64,000 nucleotides of DNA from an uncultured Lachnospiraceae bacterium (GTDB lineage Bacteria; Bacillota; Clostridia; Lachnospirales; Lachnospiraceae). The stretch covers positions 1-64,000 of the forward strand of contig CACZJZ010000007.1 in NCBI GenBank assembly GCA_902781655.1, given 5' to 3'. Made by a program: the position numbers and the translations under genes. Under the pieces are notes generated by a model, which searched no databases, was not told the DNA's origin, and was given only the letters and a program-made list of their open reading frames with translations. Shown piece by piece: positions 34,635-43,136 of the stretch (position 1 is the stretch's first letter; each line of letters opens with the position of its first letter).

Positions 34635-35099
34635 ATGCTAAAATTAAAAACCAAGGATTACGGAACACTGGAATATGAGAAAGAGGATCTGATCCATTTC
34701 TCAGACGGTCTGTTCGGCTTCCAGGAACTGCATGATTATCTTCCCCTGAGTCTCGATGCGGCGGAGGATAATCCGATTCTGATTCTGCAGTCCGTGGAGA
34801 ATCCTTATATCGCATTCGTCGTCATTGACCCGTTCTCCCTGGATCCGGATTACAGGCCGGAAGTATCCCCGGAGGAGCTGTCCTATCTCGGCGCTGACGG
34901 GTCAGACAAGCTGACATTCTATGTTATCTGTGTTCTCAGGGACAATTATCTTGAGAGCACTGTGAACATGAAATGTCCGCTGGTGATGAATCCCGCGACG
35001 CGGCAGGCCATGCAGGTGATATTGTCCGGCGGACAATATCAGTATCGCCATCCGCTGGGTTCCTTCGGGATTCTTTCCGGAGCACATGAATCATGCTGA
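34635..35099 (+). CDS. fliW: Flagellar assembly factor FliW
   Basis: A 154-residue cytoplasmic protein that binds CsrA or flagellin and so relieves CsrA repression as flagellin is exported. It has YEKEDLIHFSDGLFGFQEL, PFSLDPDYRPEVS and NMKCPLVMNPATRQAMQVIL, all typical. AGAGGAAA precedes the ATG. Its last codons overlap csrA by 7 bases, which suggests coupled translation of the antagonist pair. Confidence 0.95.
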   Translation: MLKLKTKDYGTLEYEKEDLIHFSDGLFGFQELHDYLPLSLDAAEDNPILILQSVENPYIAFVVIDPFSLDPDYRPEVSPEELSYLGADGSDKLTFYVICVLRDNYLESTVNMKCPLVMNPATRQAMQVILSGGQYQYRHPLGSFGILSGAHESC

Positions 35100-35347
35100 T
35101 TCTTCGCCGTAAAAAAAACGAGAGCATCCTGATCGGAGACAATATCCGCATTACCGTACTGGAGAGCGCCGCAGACGGCGTGCGGCTGGCGATAGATGCC
35201 CCCAAATCTCTCTCTATCCTGAGAGAGGAACTGACAGAGGCAGAACAGGAGAACCGGGAGTCCAGTTCTCCGACTGCTCAGGCAGTCAATGCGCTGCAGA
35301 GCGGTCTGATGGCCAGCGTCAGAAAGAACAGGTCCGCAAAGGACTGA
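35093..35347 (+). CDS. csrA: Carbon storage regulator CsrA
   Basis: An 84-residue RNA-binding repressor. The MLILRRKKNESILIGDNIRI start and VRLAIDAPKSLSILREEL segment are standard. A Ser/Gln-rich tail follows the usual 60-residue core. In Bacillus it binds the flagellin leader, and GGA motifs in the flagellin leader here fit that. The start overlaps fliW. The stop codon lies inside the terminator stem. Confidence 0.96.
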   Translation: MLILRRKKNESILIGDNIRITVLESAADGVRLAIDAPKSLSILREELTEAEQENRESSSPTAQAVNALQSGLMASVRKNRSAKD

Positions 35348-35383
35348 CAGAGTAACGATTTTCTCTGTCAGTCCTTTTCTTTT
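35341..35383. terminator. Terminator shared by csrA and InlB-repeat gene
   Basis: GGACTGACAGAG (35341-35352) pairs perfectly with CTCTGTCAGTCC (35363-35374) across a 10-base loop and is followed on the plus strand by TTTTCTTTT. The stem overlaps the stop codon of csrA and that of the converging InlB-repeat gene. Confidence 0.8.
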
Positions 35384-37299
35384 CGGTAATACAGCTTCAG
35401 CACGAGGCTCCCGTCCGGTCTGACGGTGCCTGTGCTCCTTGACCTGGCCGTGTCCACCTCGTAACCGGACAGCCGGAGTTCCGGCGCGGCAACCGTTTCG
35501 CCTGTCGTTCCGGTATAAGATTTTGTTTTCTTCAGAGTATACTGTCCGTCCCGTTCCACATAATACTGCACGGTATACGCTGTCTTCGCGGAGGGAACCC
35601 ACTTCGCGTAGATTCGCAGATCGCCGCCCAGCTTTGCCGGATCAATCTCTGTGATTCTCGTGCTGAAGGAAGCGTCTGTATACCAGCCGTCGAAGTCATA
35701 CCCCTCCCGCACCGGATCGTCCAGAGACCACCGTGGGTCCGACAGACTCACCATGCGGGGATTGGAATCGGAATTGGTCCCGCGGTCCAGCGCATAAGAA
35801 ATGCGGTAGGTGATCCGCCGGATCCGCGCTTCATAGGTTTCCCCGGCGCGGAGTGCGCTGCGCAGAAGCGCACTGTCTGACAGCGGCTCATTTTCGGATG
35901 TATTCCAGTAGTCCAGATGATAGCCCTGTTCGGCGGTCCATTTCGGAAGCGTCGCGATGACATCGCGGATCTCCGGCTTCCTGCTCTCCGCCTCCTGAAT
36001 ATTTCTCACCAGCCTCCTGTACTCCGCGCTCTGGAACTGCTCCGTGTGGAACAGCTTTCGCAGCCTGTCCTCCGTTCCGGCTCCGTACCCGCATACCGCC
36101 ATCCGGTCTGCTGTCACAGTATAGGAGACGCGGCCGTTCTCATCCCTGTCCTCCGCGACTGTTCCCGCCGCGGCCCTTTCCTTCTGTCCATTGCTGCCGT
36201 CTCCGTGCGAAATGACGGCTGTCTTCGGTCCGTCTGTGAATTTTCCCTTTCCGTCGATGGTGAAGGTCATTGTGGGATAAAGCGCTTTCTTTTCCGCCCA
36301 GACCGCGTAAAGATCCATATCCCCGGTGACCCGGTCTCTCGCGTTGATCAGCCTTCCCCTTTTATCCTGCCAACCGATCAGCAGGCGCTCCGGACTGGAC
36401 ACGGTGCCGGAGGTCTTCCACGTTCCGCCCACCGTTCCGGTCCCGAGCGTATACCCCGCCTTCTCCAGCATTCTTCCGGGCACGGTGCGGAAATAGCCAA
36501 CATGTCCCGATTCCCCGCCGGATTCCGTTTTCTGATCGGATGTGGATTCTCTGTCCGATACTGATTCTGTGGAAGAATCTGCCGCCGCTGTCTCCGGCGA
36601 AAGTTCTCCCGCGTAGTCCTTGCCAAACACGGCATTCTCACCCAGGTGCCAGGTTACCAGCACAGTCGGAACAGCGAGTTCCTCGAGTGTGGAGGCAGCC
36701 GCCGCTCCGCGGCTCTCCTGCTCCTTCCCGCTCTCCTGGTTTCTGTCGTTTTCCCTCTCTTCGTCTTGCTCCGGTTCCCCGCCGCTGTTTTCCGGCTCTT
36801 CGCCGGACCATTCGTCCGGATCCGCCTCCAGTACCTTTCCCGCTGGCAGAACCGGGTCCTCGGCGCTGATATCCACCCGAATTCTCTGCGTCTCCTTCTC
36901 CGGATAGAAGATAATTCTGCGGAGCAGCGACTCCATGTTCGCATCTCCCCCATCCTCCGGCAGAATCAGGCATTTGCTGGTGCTGTCATCCGTCTGGTCC
37001 GGTCCGCCTCCCTCATTGCAGTAATATGTCCCATATCCGCCGGGAACGCAGAATGCCCCCGAATCGACAGAAATAGTGACGGACCTCACCTGTTTCTCCG
37101 CTTCTGTCACCTTCGCGCCGGCAAAACGGAAGCCGCCCAGACTGCTGATCTGTGTGGCCCCGCCCAGCCTGACCTCATAATACTTTCCCTGTCCCGCGCT
37201 GAGCCCCTGTATGCCCGGTATCAGCCACGCCGCTGTCAGCATCGCCAGCGCCGCGACGATCCGTCTGATTCCCCGGTTCCGGCTGTTTTCTGACTTCAT
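35368..37299 (-). CDS. Secreted InlB B-repeat protein
   Basis: A protein of about 643 residues with an N-terminal basic region and hydrophobic segment (IVAALAMLTAAWLIP), probably a signal peptide. An acidic Glu/Asp/Ser-rich linker lies near 150-270. At least two Listeria-Bacteroides (InlB B / Flg_new) repeats are seen: one ending DLYAVWAEK and one with YDFDGWYTDASFSTRITEI ending RIYAKWVPS. A final related strand-rich module ends the protein. There is no LPXTG or membrane anchor. Two ATGs are possible (37317 and 37299); both overlap the upstream gene by more than 100 bases, and neither has a strong RBS. It is the last gene of the flagellar operon. Its function is unknown; surface adhesion is a guess. 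Confidence 0.75.
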   Translation of the reverse strand: MKSENSRNRGIRRIVAALAMLTAAWLIPGIQGLSAGQGKYYEVRLGGATQISSLGGFRFAGAKVTEAEKQVRSVTISVDSGAFCVPGGYGTYYCNEGGGPDQTDDSTSKCLILPEDGGDANMESLLRRIIFYPEKETQRIRVDISAEDPVLPAGKVLEADPDEWSGEEPENSGGEPEQDEERENDRNQESGKEQESRGAAAASTLEELAVPTVLVTWHLGENAVFGKDYAGELSPETAAADSSTESVSDRESTSDQKTESGGESGHVGYFRTVPGRMLEKAGYTLGTGTVGGTWKTSGTVSSPERLLIGWQDKRGRLINARDRVTGDMDLYAVWAEKKALYPTMTFTIDGKGKFTDGPKTAVISHGDGSNGQKERAAAGTVAEDRDENGRVSYTVTADRMAVCGYGAGTEDRLRKLFHTEQFQSAEYRRLVRNIQEAESRKPEIRDVIATLPKWTAEQGYHLDYWNTSENEPLSDSALLRSALRAGETYEARIRRITYRISYALDRGTNSDSNPRMVSLSDPRWSLDDPVREGYDFDGWYTDASFSTRITEIDPAKLGGDLRIYAKWVPSAKTAYTVQYYVERDGQYTLKKTKSYTGTTGETVAAPELRLSGYEVDTARSRSTGTVRPDGSLVLKLYYRKEKD

Positions 37300-39004
37300 T
37301 TTGTCCGGTATTCTCATTTCCGTAATAATATTCCTGCGGCATATCTCCGTACTGCCAGTCACGGAACGGAAAATATATATTGTCGATTCCCCGTTCCCGT
37401 TCTGCATCGGATAGCGTTTCGTGAACGGGTGTGATCGATGTAAGCACATCCGGCACACTATCCTGCATGTTGGTCACGATCCGGCGATCCTGCCCCATTT
37501 CTCCCACGTCCTCGAAACTCTCCCCGACGACATGGCAGAGATAGCTGCGCCCGCTCTCCCGATGGATGAGGCTGCCCATGTAATAGGATATCCCGTCCAT
37601 ATAGTAATACCGCCCGCCGCCTGAGATTTTGTCCGCGGCGTTGTCGATATCGCTGAACAGGGTGAGCCGCATCAGTGGAATTCTTGCCCTCGCTTTCTCA
37701 TCCTTCATAAAGCTGAACGTGACGGAATAAAGGTCCGGGTTTCTGCGGGCAGGCGGAAGAATCGATTCGGAATAATCCTCGCGGAAAGGACTGCAGGACA
37801 CGCTCAGACGGCCCATCCAGAATTCCGGAACGGTCACCATAAAGTATGGCGTGCGGATGATCGTTCCCTGATTCCCGTGAGAATAAGAGATTCTGCCGGA
37901 GGCCTCGATCTCCTCTCTCTCTCCCGTGTCCCGGCTCTCCGCTATCTTCTCCTGCTTCATCCGTTTTGCTATGCCGTCGAACATGCCGCGGATTCTGTCA
38001 AGCCTCCTGCGGTGTTCCTGCTCAAGATTCCCTGTCTCGGCGGCGTGGAGAATCTGTTCCCGGAGCACAGCCGCCTGACCGATCCTCTCCTCTCCGGTCT
38101 GACTGTTCGTCAGAATACGGTTCTCCGTTTCATCATAGAGCGCCATGGTGTCCCGCAGCCGTCTGGCTGCGCCTCCCTTGCGGGGGCCGAACCACAATGC
38201 GCCAAGCTTCAGCAGCACATTCACAATTTCATCGACCTGCAGCCTCTTAAGCCACAGCTCCGTGACGCGGGGATTCAGCTCCTTCCGCACGCTGGCCTGA
38301 TAGCGGAAGCTGTCCAGGACGCCGCGCAGAAGAAGCGCGTCGCTGCTGTACCGATATGCCATTTCCGCCATGCGGAAGATATAACTGTCCTCCAGGGAGA
38401 AGACACGGATATTTCGGAAATATGGATCGGGATTTGTGCGCTTCAGAAGAACGTGCATCCATTTGTCGTATGTCCGTGTCAGAAAGGGAAGATGGTAATA
38501 GACCTCGATCTGGAAACCGTCCGGGCCCTTCATGTGCTCTCCGAACGCCGGATAATACTGATCCGTCTCGTATCCGAGGTCTATCAGATACCCTCTCCCG
38601 GCGCGGAATGCGGCCTCGTCCTGAAACAGCAGCCGGAGTGGCGACAGATCCGCTGTCTCGGGAATCTCATAGCACTGCAGGATATCGGAGGATTCCAGAA
38701 CGTACACTGGTACCGCTTTCGAGTTCAGCACGGCCAGAGCTACTGCCTCCGACTGCTTATAGATATCGTTATAGCGCAGCGCCTCCTGATAGCGCGTAAA
38801 AAAGCGGCTCTTCCAGTTGTCCGGAACCAGATCGGAGCCGCCGAGCATACCAAGATACACCACGCCGGCCACGTGGTGATAATCTGCCAGATGATACAGC
38901 CTCTCCCAGTTCAACTGCCGACGCACAGGAAAAAGGTCGTCCTGCCGAATCACACCGCCGACGACACTGAGCAGAAACTTATTTTCAAAATAATTTTGAT
39001 TCAT
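37175..39004 (-). CDS. Nucleotidyltransferase-like protein (NTP_transf_5 type), degenerate
   Basis: A 609-residue protein. The N-terminal 300 residues resemble the uncharacterised nucleotidyltransferase family PF14907 (NWERLYHLADYHHVAGVVYL at the start; a GPDGFQIEVYYHLPF block). The family's catalytic KG and R..D.D residues appear replaced (VYVLESSDILQCYE, LSPLRLLFQ), so activity is doubtful. The C-terminal half (about 370-560) is predicted mixed alpha/beta with no family recognised. The last 45 residues are low-complexity and are encoded in the same DNA as the signal peptide of the next gene, a same-strand overlap of about 125 bases. It follows the FliT-like gene by 8 bases. Its function is unknown. 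Confidence 0.7.
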   Translation of the reverse strand: MNQNYFENKFLLSVVGGVIRQDDLFPVRRQLNWERLYHLADYHHVAGVVYLGMLGGSDLVPDNWKSRFFTRYQEALRYNDIYKQSEAVALAVLNSKAVPVYVLESSDILQCYEIPETADLSPLRLLFQDEAAFRAGRGYLIDLGYETDQYYPAFGEHMKGPDGFQIEVYYHLPFLTRTYDKWMHVLLKRTNPDPYFRNIRVFSLEDSYIFRMAEMAYRYSSDALLLRGVLDSFRYQASVRKELNPRVTELWLKRLQVDEIVNVLLKLGALWFGPRKGGAARRLRDTMALYDETENRILTNSQTGEERIGQAAVLREQILHAAETGNLEQEHRRRLDRIRGMFDGIAKRMKQEKIAESRDTGEREEIEASGRISYSHGNQGTIIRTPYFMVTVPEFWMGRLSVSCSPFREDYSESILPPARRNPDLYSVTFSFMKDEKARARIPLMRLTLFSDIDNAADKISGGGRYYYMDGISYYMGSLIHRESGRSYLCHVVGESFEDVGEMGQDRRIVTNMQDSVPDVLTSITPVHETLSDAERERGIDNIYFPFRDWQYGDMPQEYYYGNENTGQNEVRKQPEPGNQTDRRGAGDADSGVADTGHTGAQRGTGKVL

Positions 39005-39012
39005 GTCAGTTT

Positions 39013-39447
39013 TCAGTGCCGCGGTGCCGACAAGTCCGCGGCGTTGAATATGGACCGTTCCTTTCCGATGCGCAGGTTCAGAATGCGATCCTGCTCTCTG
39101 ATCTGGTCAACCACAGCGAGACAGTGCGTCCGGGTCTCGGCGATCATTCGTTCCATTTCTGAAGTCTCCGGGACCTGTTCCGGCGAAACAAGGATCAGCC
39201 TGTGTATCTCTGCAGCGGCTTCCGGGGATTCCTCCCCCATCAGGAGAATCTCCTGCCAGGCACGGTCACAGCGCTCCAGCGCCTCTCCGCGCATCTGCAG
39301 GATCAGATCCAACGTCACCTCATCCTGTCTGTCGGCTGCCTCAGCCGCCTCTCCGGTCAGCTTTCTGATCTCCTTCAGATGATTGTACCTTCTCTGCAGC
39401 AGAATTGCCAGCTTCTCAAGATCCACCGGTTCCGATCCCGTGTCCAT
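39013..39447 (-). CDS. FliT-like flagellar chaperone (putative)
   Basis: A 144-residue acidic, mostly helical protein. Its first helix (LEKLAILLQRRYNHLKEIRK) and position after fliS and fliD are those of FliT, the FliD export chaperone, but the sequence match is weak. The ATG at 39447 is chosen because GGGGGT lies upstream; the ATG at 39471 has no RBS. It is followed 8 bases later by the nucleotidyltransferase-like gene. An alternative is a second FlgN-type protein. Confidence 0.55.
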   Translation of the reverse strand: MDTGSEPVDLEKLAILLQRRYNHLKEIRKLTGEAAEAADRQDEVTLDLILQMRGEALERCDRAWQEILLMGEESPEAAAEIHRLILVSPEQVPETSEMERMIAETRTHCLAVVDQIREQDRILNLRIGKERSIFNAADLSAPRH

Positions 39448-39547
39448 GCTATACCCCCGTGCCACATGCAAGCCTATACCCGGCGCCGCATTCTCCGCGG
39501 CGCCGCTATCAGCTTGAACTCGGCATATCGCAGTGCCGCTCTCCGGC

Positions 39548-39952
39548 TTACACCAGAACTCTCTGCTGTGCCGGCATGTGGGTATCGACTACAGAGCGGC
39601 TGGCGCCCTCGAATCCGTCGCGCAGGTCCTGTACAATCTGTTCCAGCTCCGGAAGCTCCTCTCTTCTGCGCGAACGTCCGGCTCTGCAGCGTCCGAAATC
39701 ATACTGAAGGTAGACATACAGTCTGCGGAGATCGTTGCTGACCGGCTGGCTCATATCCAGCGTGTTCATCAGATACCGCACGATTCTCTGGCAGTAATCA
39801 AGCTGGCTTTCAAAGGCGTCATATGCCTGATCATCCAGCGCGAATTCTGCCTTCCGGATATCCTTCAGCAGCTCATCATACAGCAGAATAAGCAGCTCTC
39901 CCTGACTCATGGACTGAATGCTGTTCTCCTTCATCTTCTCATAAGCGTTCAT
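39548..39952 (-). CDS. fliS: Flagellin chaperone FliS
   Basis: A 134-residue cytoplasmic chaperone that keeps flagellin unfolded for export and contacts FliW in some species. Family features are MNAYEKMKENSIQSMSQGEL, LLYDELLKDIRKAE and YLMNTLDMSQPVSNDLRRLY. A short basic stretch (RCRAGRSRRREE) is an extra in the last helix region. It follows fliD by 46 bases. Confidence 0.93.
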   Translation of the reverse strand: MNAYEKMKENSIQSMSQGELLILLYDELLKDIRKAEFALDDQAYDAFESQLDYCQRIVRYLMNTLDMSQPVSNDLRRLYVYLQYDFGRCRAGRSRRREELPELEQIVQDLRDGFEGASRSVVDTHMPAQQRVLV

Positions 39953-39998
39953 TGTAATACCTCTCGCCGCATAGTCTGCGGCTCTCTCCTATACCGGT

Positions 39999-42527
39999 TC
40001 AGCTGGTGATGCCGAGGATGTAGGAGGACTGCGTGTTCAGCTTGCTGATGGTCTCCTCCAGCGTCGTGAATTGCGTGATATACCGGTTCTGCTGCGTCTT
40101 GAGAAGCTCCTTCAGGCTGTCGAGCTTGGTGTTCATTTCCTTCATGGACTTGTAAATCTGGTTTCTCTCCCTGGACAGCGTCAGCTTGCCGGAGCCGGCC
40201 TCCTCCACGAGACGTCCGTAAGAATTGCCGTTTCTGGACGCATACCGGGTCGCGTACGGCGTGAGCATATTCTCCATTACCTTGACCAGTCCTGGTGAGG
40301 AGTCCGTGCCCGCAAGCACGCCCGAAACCTTATCCAGGTCCTTTTCCATGGCCTTCCGGAAGGTGTCCTCGTCGAACTTCAGCGTGCCGCCGTCATAGAC
40401 ATCATCAGACATCGTAATGCCGATCTTCTCCATATCCTGGTAGTTGATGCCCTTGCCCAGCGCCTGTGCGACGAATCCTTCCAGCGTGGATGCGAAGTCG
40501 CGGACGGTGGATTCATTGTAGAGAATGCCCTCCTTCGCCTTTTTCTCCCACTCCTCGATCTCCTTCTCGGACATCTCATCCTTCTGATCGTCGGTCAGCG
40601 GCTTGTAGCTGCTGTCCGGCTTTGTCGTGATCTGATCATGTGCCGCCTTGACGATTTCATTGTAGGCGGTGATGAATTTCTTGACCTTGTCCGTGACAGA
40701 GTCCACATTCGCGCTTGCCGAGAACGTGACCTTCTTAGTGGGATCCAGTGTGTCCGTGACATTGCCGCTGCTGTCCGTCTGATAACCGAACACACCGCTC
40801 GCGGTCACGCTGAGCCCGCTGATCTGGAAGGTATTGGTGCTGCTGGTGACTGTCTGCGCGACCGAGCCGCCGTAGGAATAGCTCAGAACCGCGTCCCTGC
40901 CCTCAGTGAAGCCGCCGTGTGCGGCAGTGCCGCTCCCACTCTCCGAATATCCGAAGATGCGGCTTGCGATGCTGTCCGCCGCGCCGAGATCAATGCTCCG
41001 GCCGGAGCCTGTATTGGACGCAATCAGGGCAAACTGCCCGGATCCGCTCAGATAGGCTGCCTTGACGCCGGTTCCGTCTGTGCTGTTGATTTTGGAGAGC
41101 AGCTGATCCACCGTTGAATCCGCCGTAATCCCCGAGACCGTAGTCCCGTTGATTGAAAGGCCCGCGAGCGCGCTGTTCATCTCCTCCTTGCTGCTGTAGC
41201 TGCCGAGTCCGAGTCTGTCACGATTAGTCCAGAGATCCGCGCCGGTATTCAGCTTGTTGGAGGCGCTGGTGGAGAGCCCCAGGTTATCCCGCAGCGCCGC
41301 GTCCGATACATTCAGGGAGAGAAGCGTGTTCCCGTCTGTGCTGTTGAAGGACAGCGCGCCGTTTTCGGTGCCGACGGCGATCTTCCCGTTTCCAAATGCC
41401 GCGCTGAAGTTCTTGGTCATAGCCGCCGCAATCGCGGACAGCTTATCCTCCGCGCTGTTATAGGACGCCGCCTCGATCTGGGTGCTCTGCTCCTTTGTCA
41501 GCAATGTCACGCTTCCGGTCTCGGCGCCGTAGGTGACAGATATGGTTTTCCCCGTCAGATAGGAAGTCATAGGAGTGTCTGTGCTGACGCTGGAGGTGGA
41601 AAAAGCATGCGTGGCGAAGCCATTGAGCTGATCAGCTGTCAGTCCCCGCTCCGAATAGCTGTACGTGTCAGAATCGACAATGGAGGCGGTATCCACTCCG
41701 AGTCCGGAGAGGGCCGTTGAATTCTTCCCGATTGTATACGATCCGGTCAGCTGGAAGGAAATCCGGTCGCTGTCCTTGTCATAGGCAAAGGAGAGCTTGC
41801 CGTCCTCTCCGAGGCTGACGCCGGACCTGGCGAACGCTGCATTGAGCTGCCTGACAAGCGCCTCCTTGTCTGTCGTTGTGTAATCAATCTGCACCGTCTT
41901 GCCGCTGTCGTCGGTATAACTGGCCGGAAGCGTGAATTCTGCCGCCTTGTCAAAGGAGCCGCCTGACGTGGCCGATGTCTTGTACTTGCCGAAAATAATG
42001 GTCTTACCCTGGAGATTGGAGGTGACCGCGTTTCGAATACCGCCGTCCCCGGCGCTGTCCAGGAGACTCCGGGTGGTGACTGCCGATGTGCCTCCCTTCT
42101 GATCTGACAGGAGGGACGCGGAGGAAGCGAGCTGACGCACTCCCGTGATAGCGAGATACGGGGTCATATCGGATGTCCCCTCCGCCTTCAGGCAGCGGAT
42201 GGAGTCCGCGTCGCCTGAAGGCGTCAGAACAGACTTGGCAAATGTGCCTGGATTTTTCAGGCTGGTGGAGGAGGAGTAGCTCAGATACTGATCCTCAAAA
42301 TCAATCACCTTGTCCGTGATGTTCTGATACGCTTCCTGCTTCCATTTCAGTTTCGTCTGATCCTGCTTGTTTTCGTCGATCTTTGTCTGGGTGTCGGATG
42401 TGAGCGCATCGATCAGGGAATCCCGATCCAGACCGGAGACCAGTCCTCCGAATCCGGAGAGGGAGGTATTTCCCAATCCTGATGAACTCTTCGTGCTTGC
42501 TGTGCTGCTTGTGGATGAGATGTTCAT
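39999..42527 (-). CDS. fliD: Filament cap protein FliD (HAP2)
   Basis: Filament cap, 842 residues, which is long for FliD (often 450-650). The N-terminal FliD_N domain (SGFGGLVSGLDRDSLIDALT, then KQEAYQNITDKV) and C-terminal FliD_C domain (VTDKVKKFITAYNEIVKAAH; QALGKGINYQDMEKIGITMS) are clear. The extra length is a Ser/Thr/Gly-rich central region (about 130-600), probably surface-exposed D2/D3 insertions. A candidate sigma-28 promoter lies upstream, within the longer operon. It is followed by fliS. Confidence 0.95.
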   Translation of the reverse strand: MNISSTSSTASTKSSSGLGNTSLSGFGGLVSGLDRDSLIDALTSDTQTKIDENKQDQTKLKWKQEAYQNITDKVIDFEDQYLSYSSSTSLKNPGTFAKSVLTPSGDADSIRCLKAEGTSDMTPYLAITGVRQLASSASLLSDQKGGTSAVTTRSLLDSAGDGGIRNAVTSNLQGKTIIFGKYKTSATSGGSFDKAAEFTLPASYTDDSGKTVQIDYTTTDKEALVRQLNAAFARSGVSLGEDGKLSFAYDKDSDRISFQLTGSYTIGKNSTALSGLGVDTASIVDSDTYSYSERGLTADQLNGFATHAFSTSSVSTDTPMTSYLTGKTISVTYGAETGSVTLLTKEQSTQIEAASYNSAEDKLSAIAAAMTKNFSAAFGNGKIAVGTENGALSFNSTDGNTLLSLNVSDAALRDNLGLSTSASNKLNTGADLWTNRDRLGLGSYSSKEEMNSALAGLSINGTTVSGITADSTVDQLLSKINSTDGTGVKAAYLSGSGQFALIASNTGSGRSIDLGAADSIASRIFGYSESGSGTAAHGGFTEGRDAVLSYSYGGSVAQTVTSSTNTFQISGLSVTASGVFGYQTDSSGNVTDTLDPTKKVTFSASANVDSVTDKVKKFITAYNEIVKAAHDQITTKPDSSYKPLTDDQKDEMSEKEIEEWEKKAKEGILYNESTVRDFASTLEGFVAQALGKGINYQDMEKIGITMSDDVYDGGTLKFDEDTFRKAMEKDLDKVSGVLAGTDSSPGLVKVMENMLTPYATRYASRNGNSYGRLVEEAGSGKLTLSRERNQIYKSMKEMNTKLDSLKELLKTQQNRYITQFTTLEETISKLNTQSSYILGITS

Positions 42528-42580
42528 AATCCGCTCCTCTGTCTCCGCAGCCCTTCACCGGATCTGCGGCTCTGCCTAAT

Positions 42581-42607
42581 ATATCGGCGGAAACAGTCCT
42601 GATATAA
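42581..42607 (-). promoter_or_regulatory. Candidate internal sigma-28 promoter for fliD-fliS
   Basis: The minus-strand -10 GCCGATAT (42581-42588) is consensus; the -35 at 11-base spacing (TTATATCA) is weak. It lies about 55 bases before the fliD ATG in the 99-base gap after the ComFB gene, and would give late extra expression of cap genes. Confidence 0.55.
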
Positions 42608-42626
42608 GAAACAGCAGGCATCGGGG

Positions 42627-43115
42627 TTATCCCTGCTGCCCGCTGTGACATGGATGCGCCCTGACTTCCTCACAAGCCTGGAGAAGGGCCGTCCGGACCG
42701 ACGTGGAGTATCGGTATTCATACAGTGTGACTGACGCCGCAGCACTGTCCTCGCGGGCTGCCACATACTTGGATGGAAGCGCGGAGAGACAGCGTGCGAG
42801 CACCTCCGCCCGGCACTGCCCGCAGGTGCACATGCCGAGCTTCTTCATCGTCTTCACAACATCCGTATGGCGGAGAATCTCCCACATGACATTGACGACC
42901 CGGTAACGCGGCTCTGTGTCCTGCGCGCCGGACTCCTCAGTCTTTTCTCCTGCTCCCTGCTGCTTCCGCGCGGCGGCTTCCTCTTTGGAGAACTCCTTCT
43001 CCAGATTGTCCCGGATCTCTCCTGACAGCCTGTCGAGAATGGAAGATTCATCGACGACTACGACCCTGTTCCCCGGATGCCTTTCCATTCCCCTGTCTGA
43101 TTCGTTCTGCTCCAT
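42627..43115 (-). CDS. ComFB-domain protein
   Basis: A 162-residue protein with a variable N-terminal half and a C-terminal ComFB (late competence) domain at about 75-150. The metal-binding cysteines are seen in MCTCGQCRAEVLARCLSALP, followed by SKYVAA. Recent work reports ComFB proteins as c-di-NMP receptors in other bacteria, so a second-messenger role in motility is plausible here. It sits between cheV and fliD in the flagellar operon, 21 bases after cheV. A competence role is unlikely from the context. The domain call is fairly secure; the function is inferred. Confidence 0.78.
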   Translation of the reverse strand: MEQNESDRGMERHPGNRVVVVDESSILDRLSGEIRDNLEKEFSKEEAAARKQQGAGEKTEESGAQDTEPRYRVVNVMWEILRHTDVVKTMKKLGMCTCGQCRAEVLARCLSALPSKYVAAREDSAAASVTLYEYRYSTSVRTALLQACEEVRAHPCHSGQQG

Positions 43116-43136
43116 CGGCTATTCCTTCCATCAACG

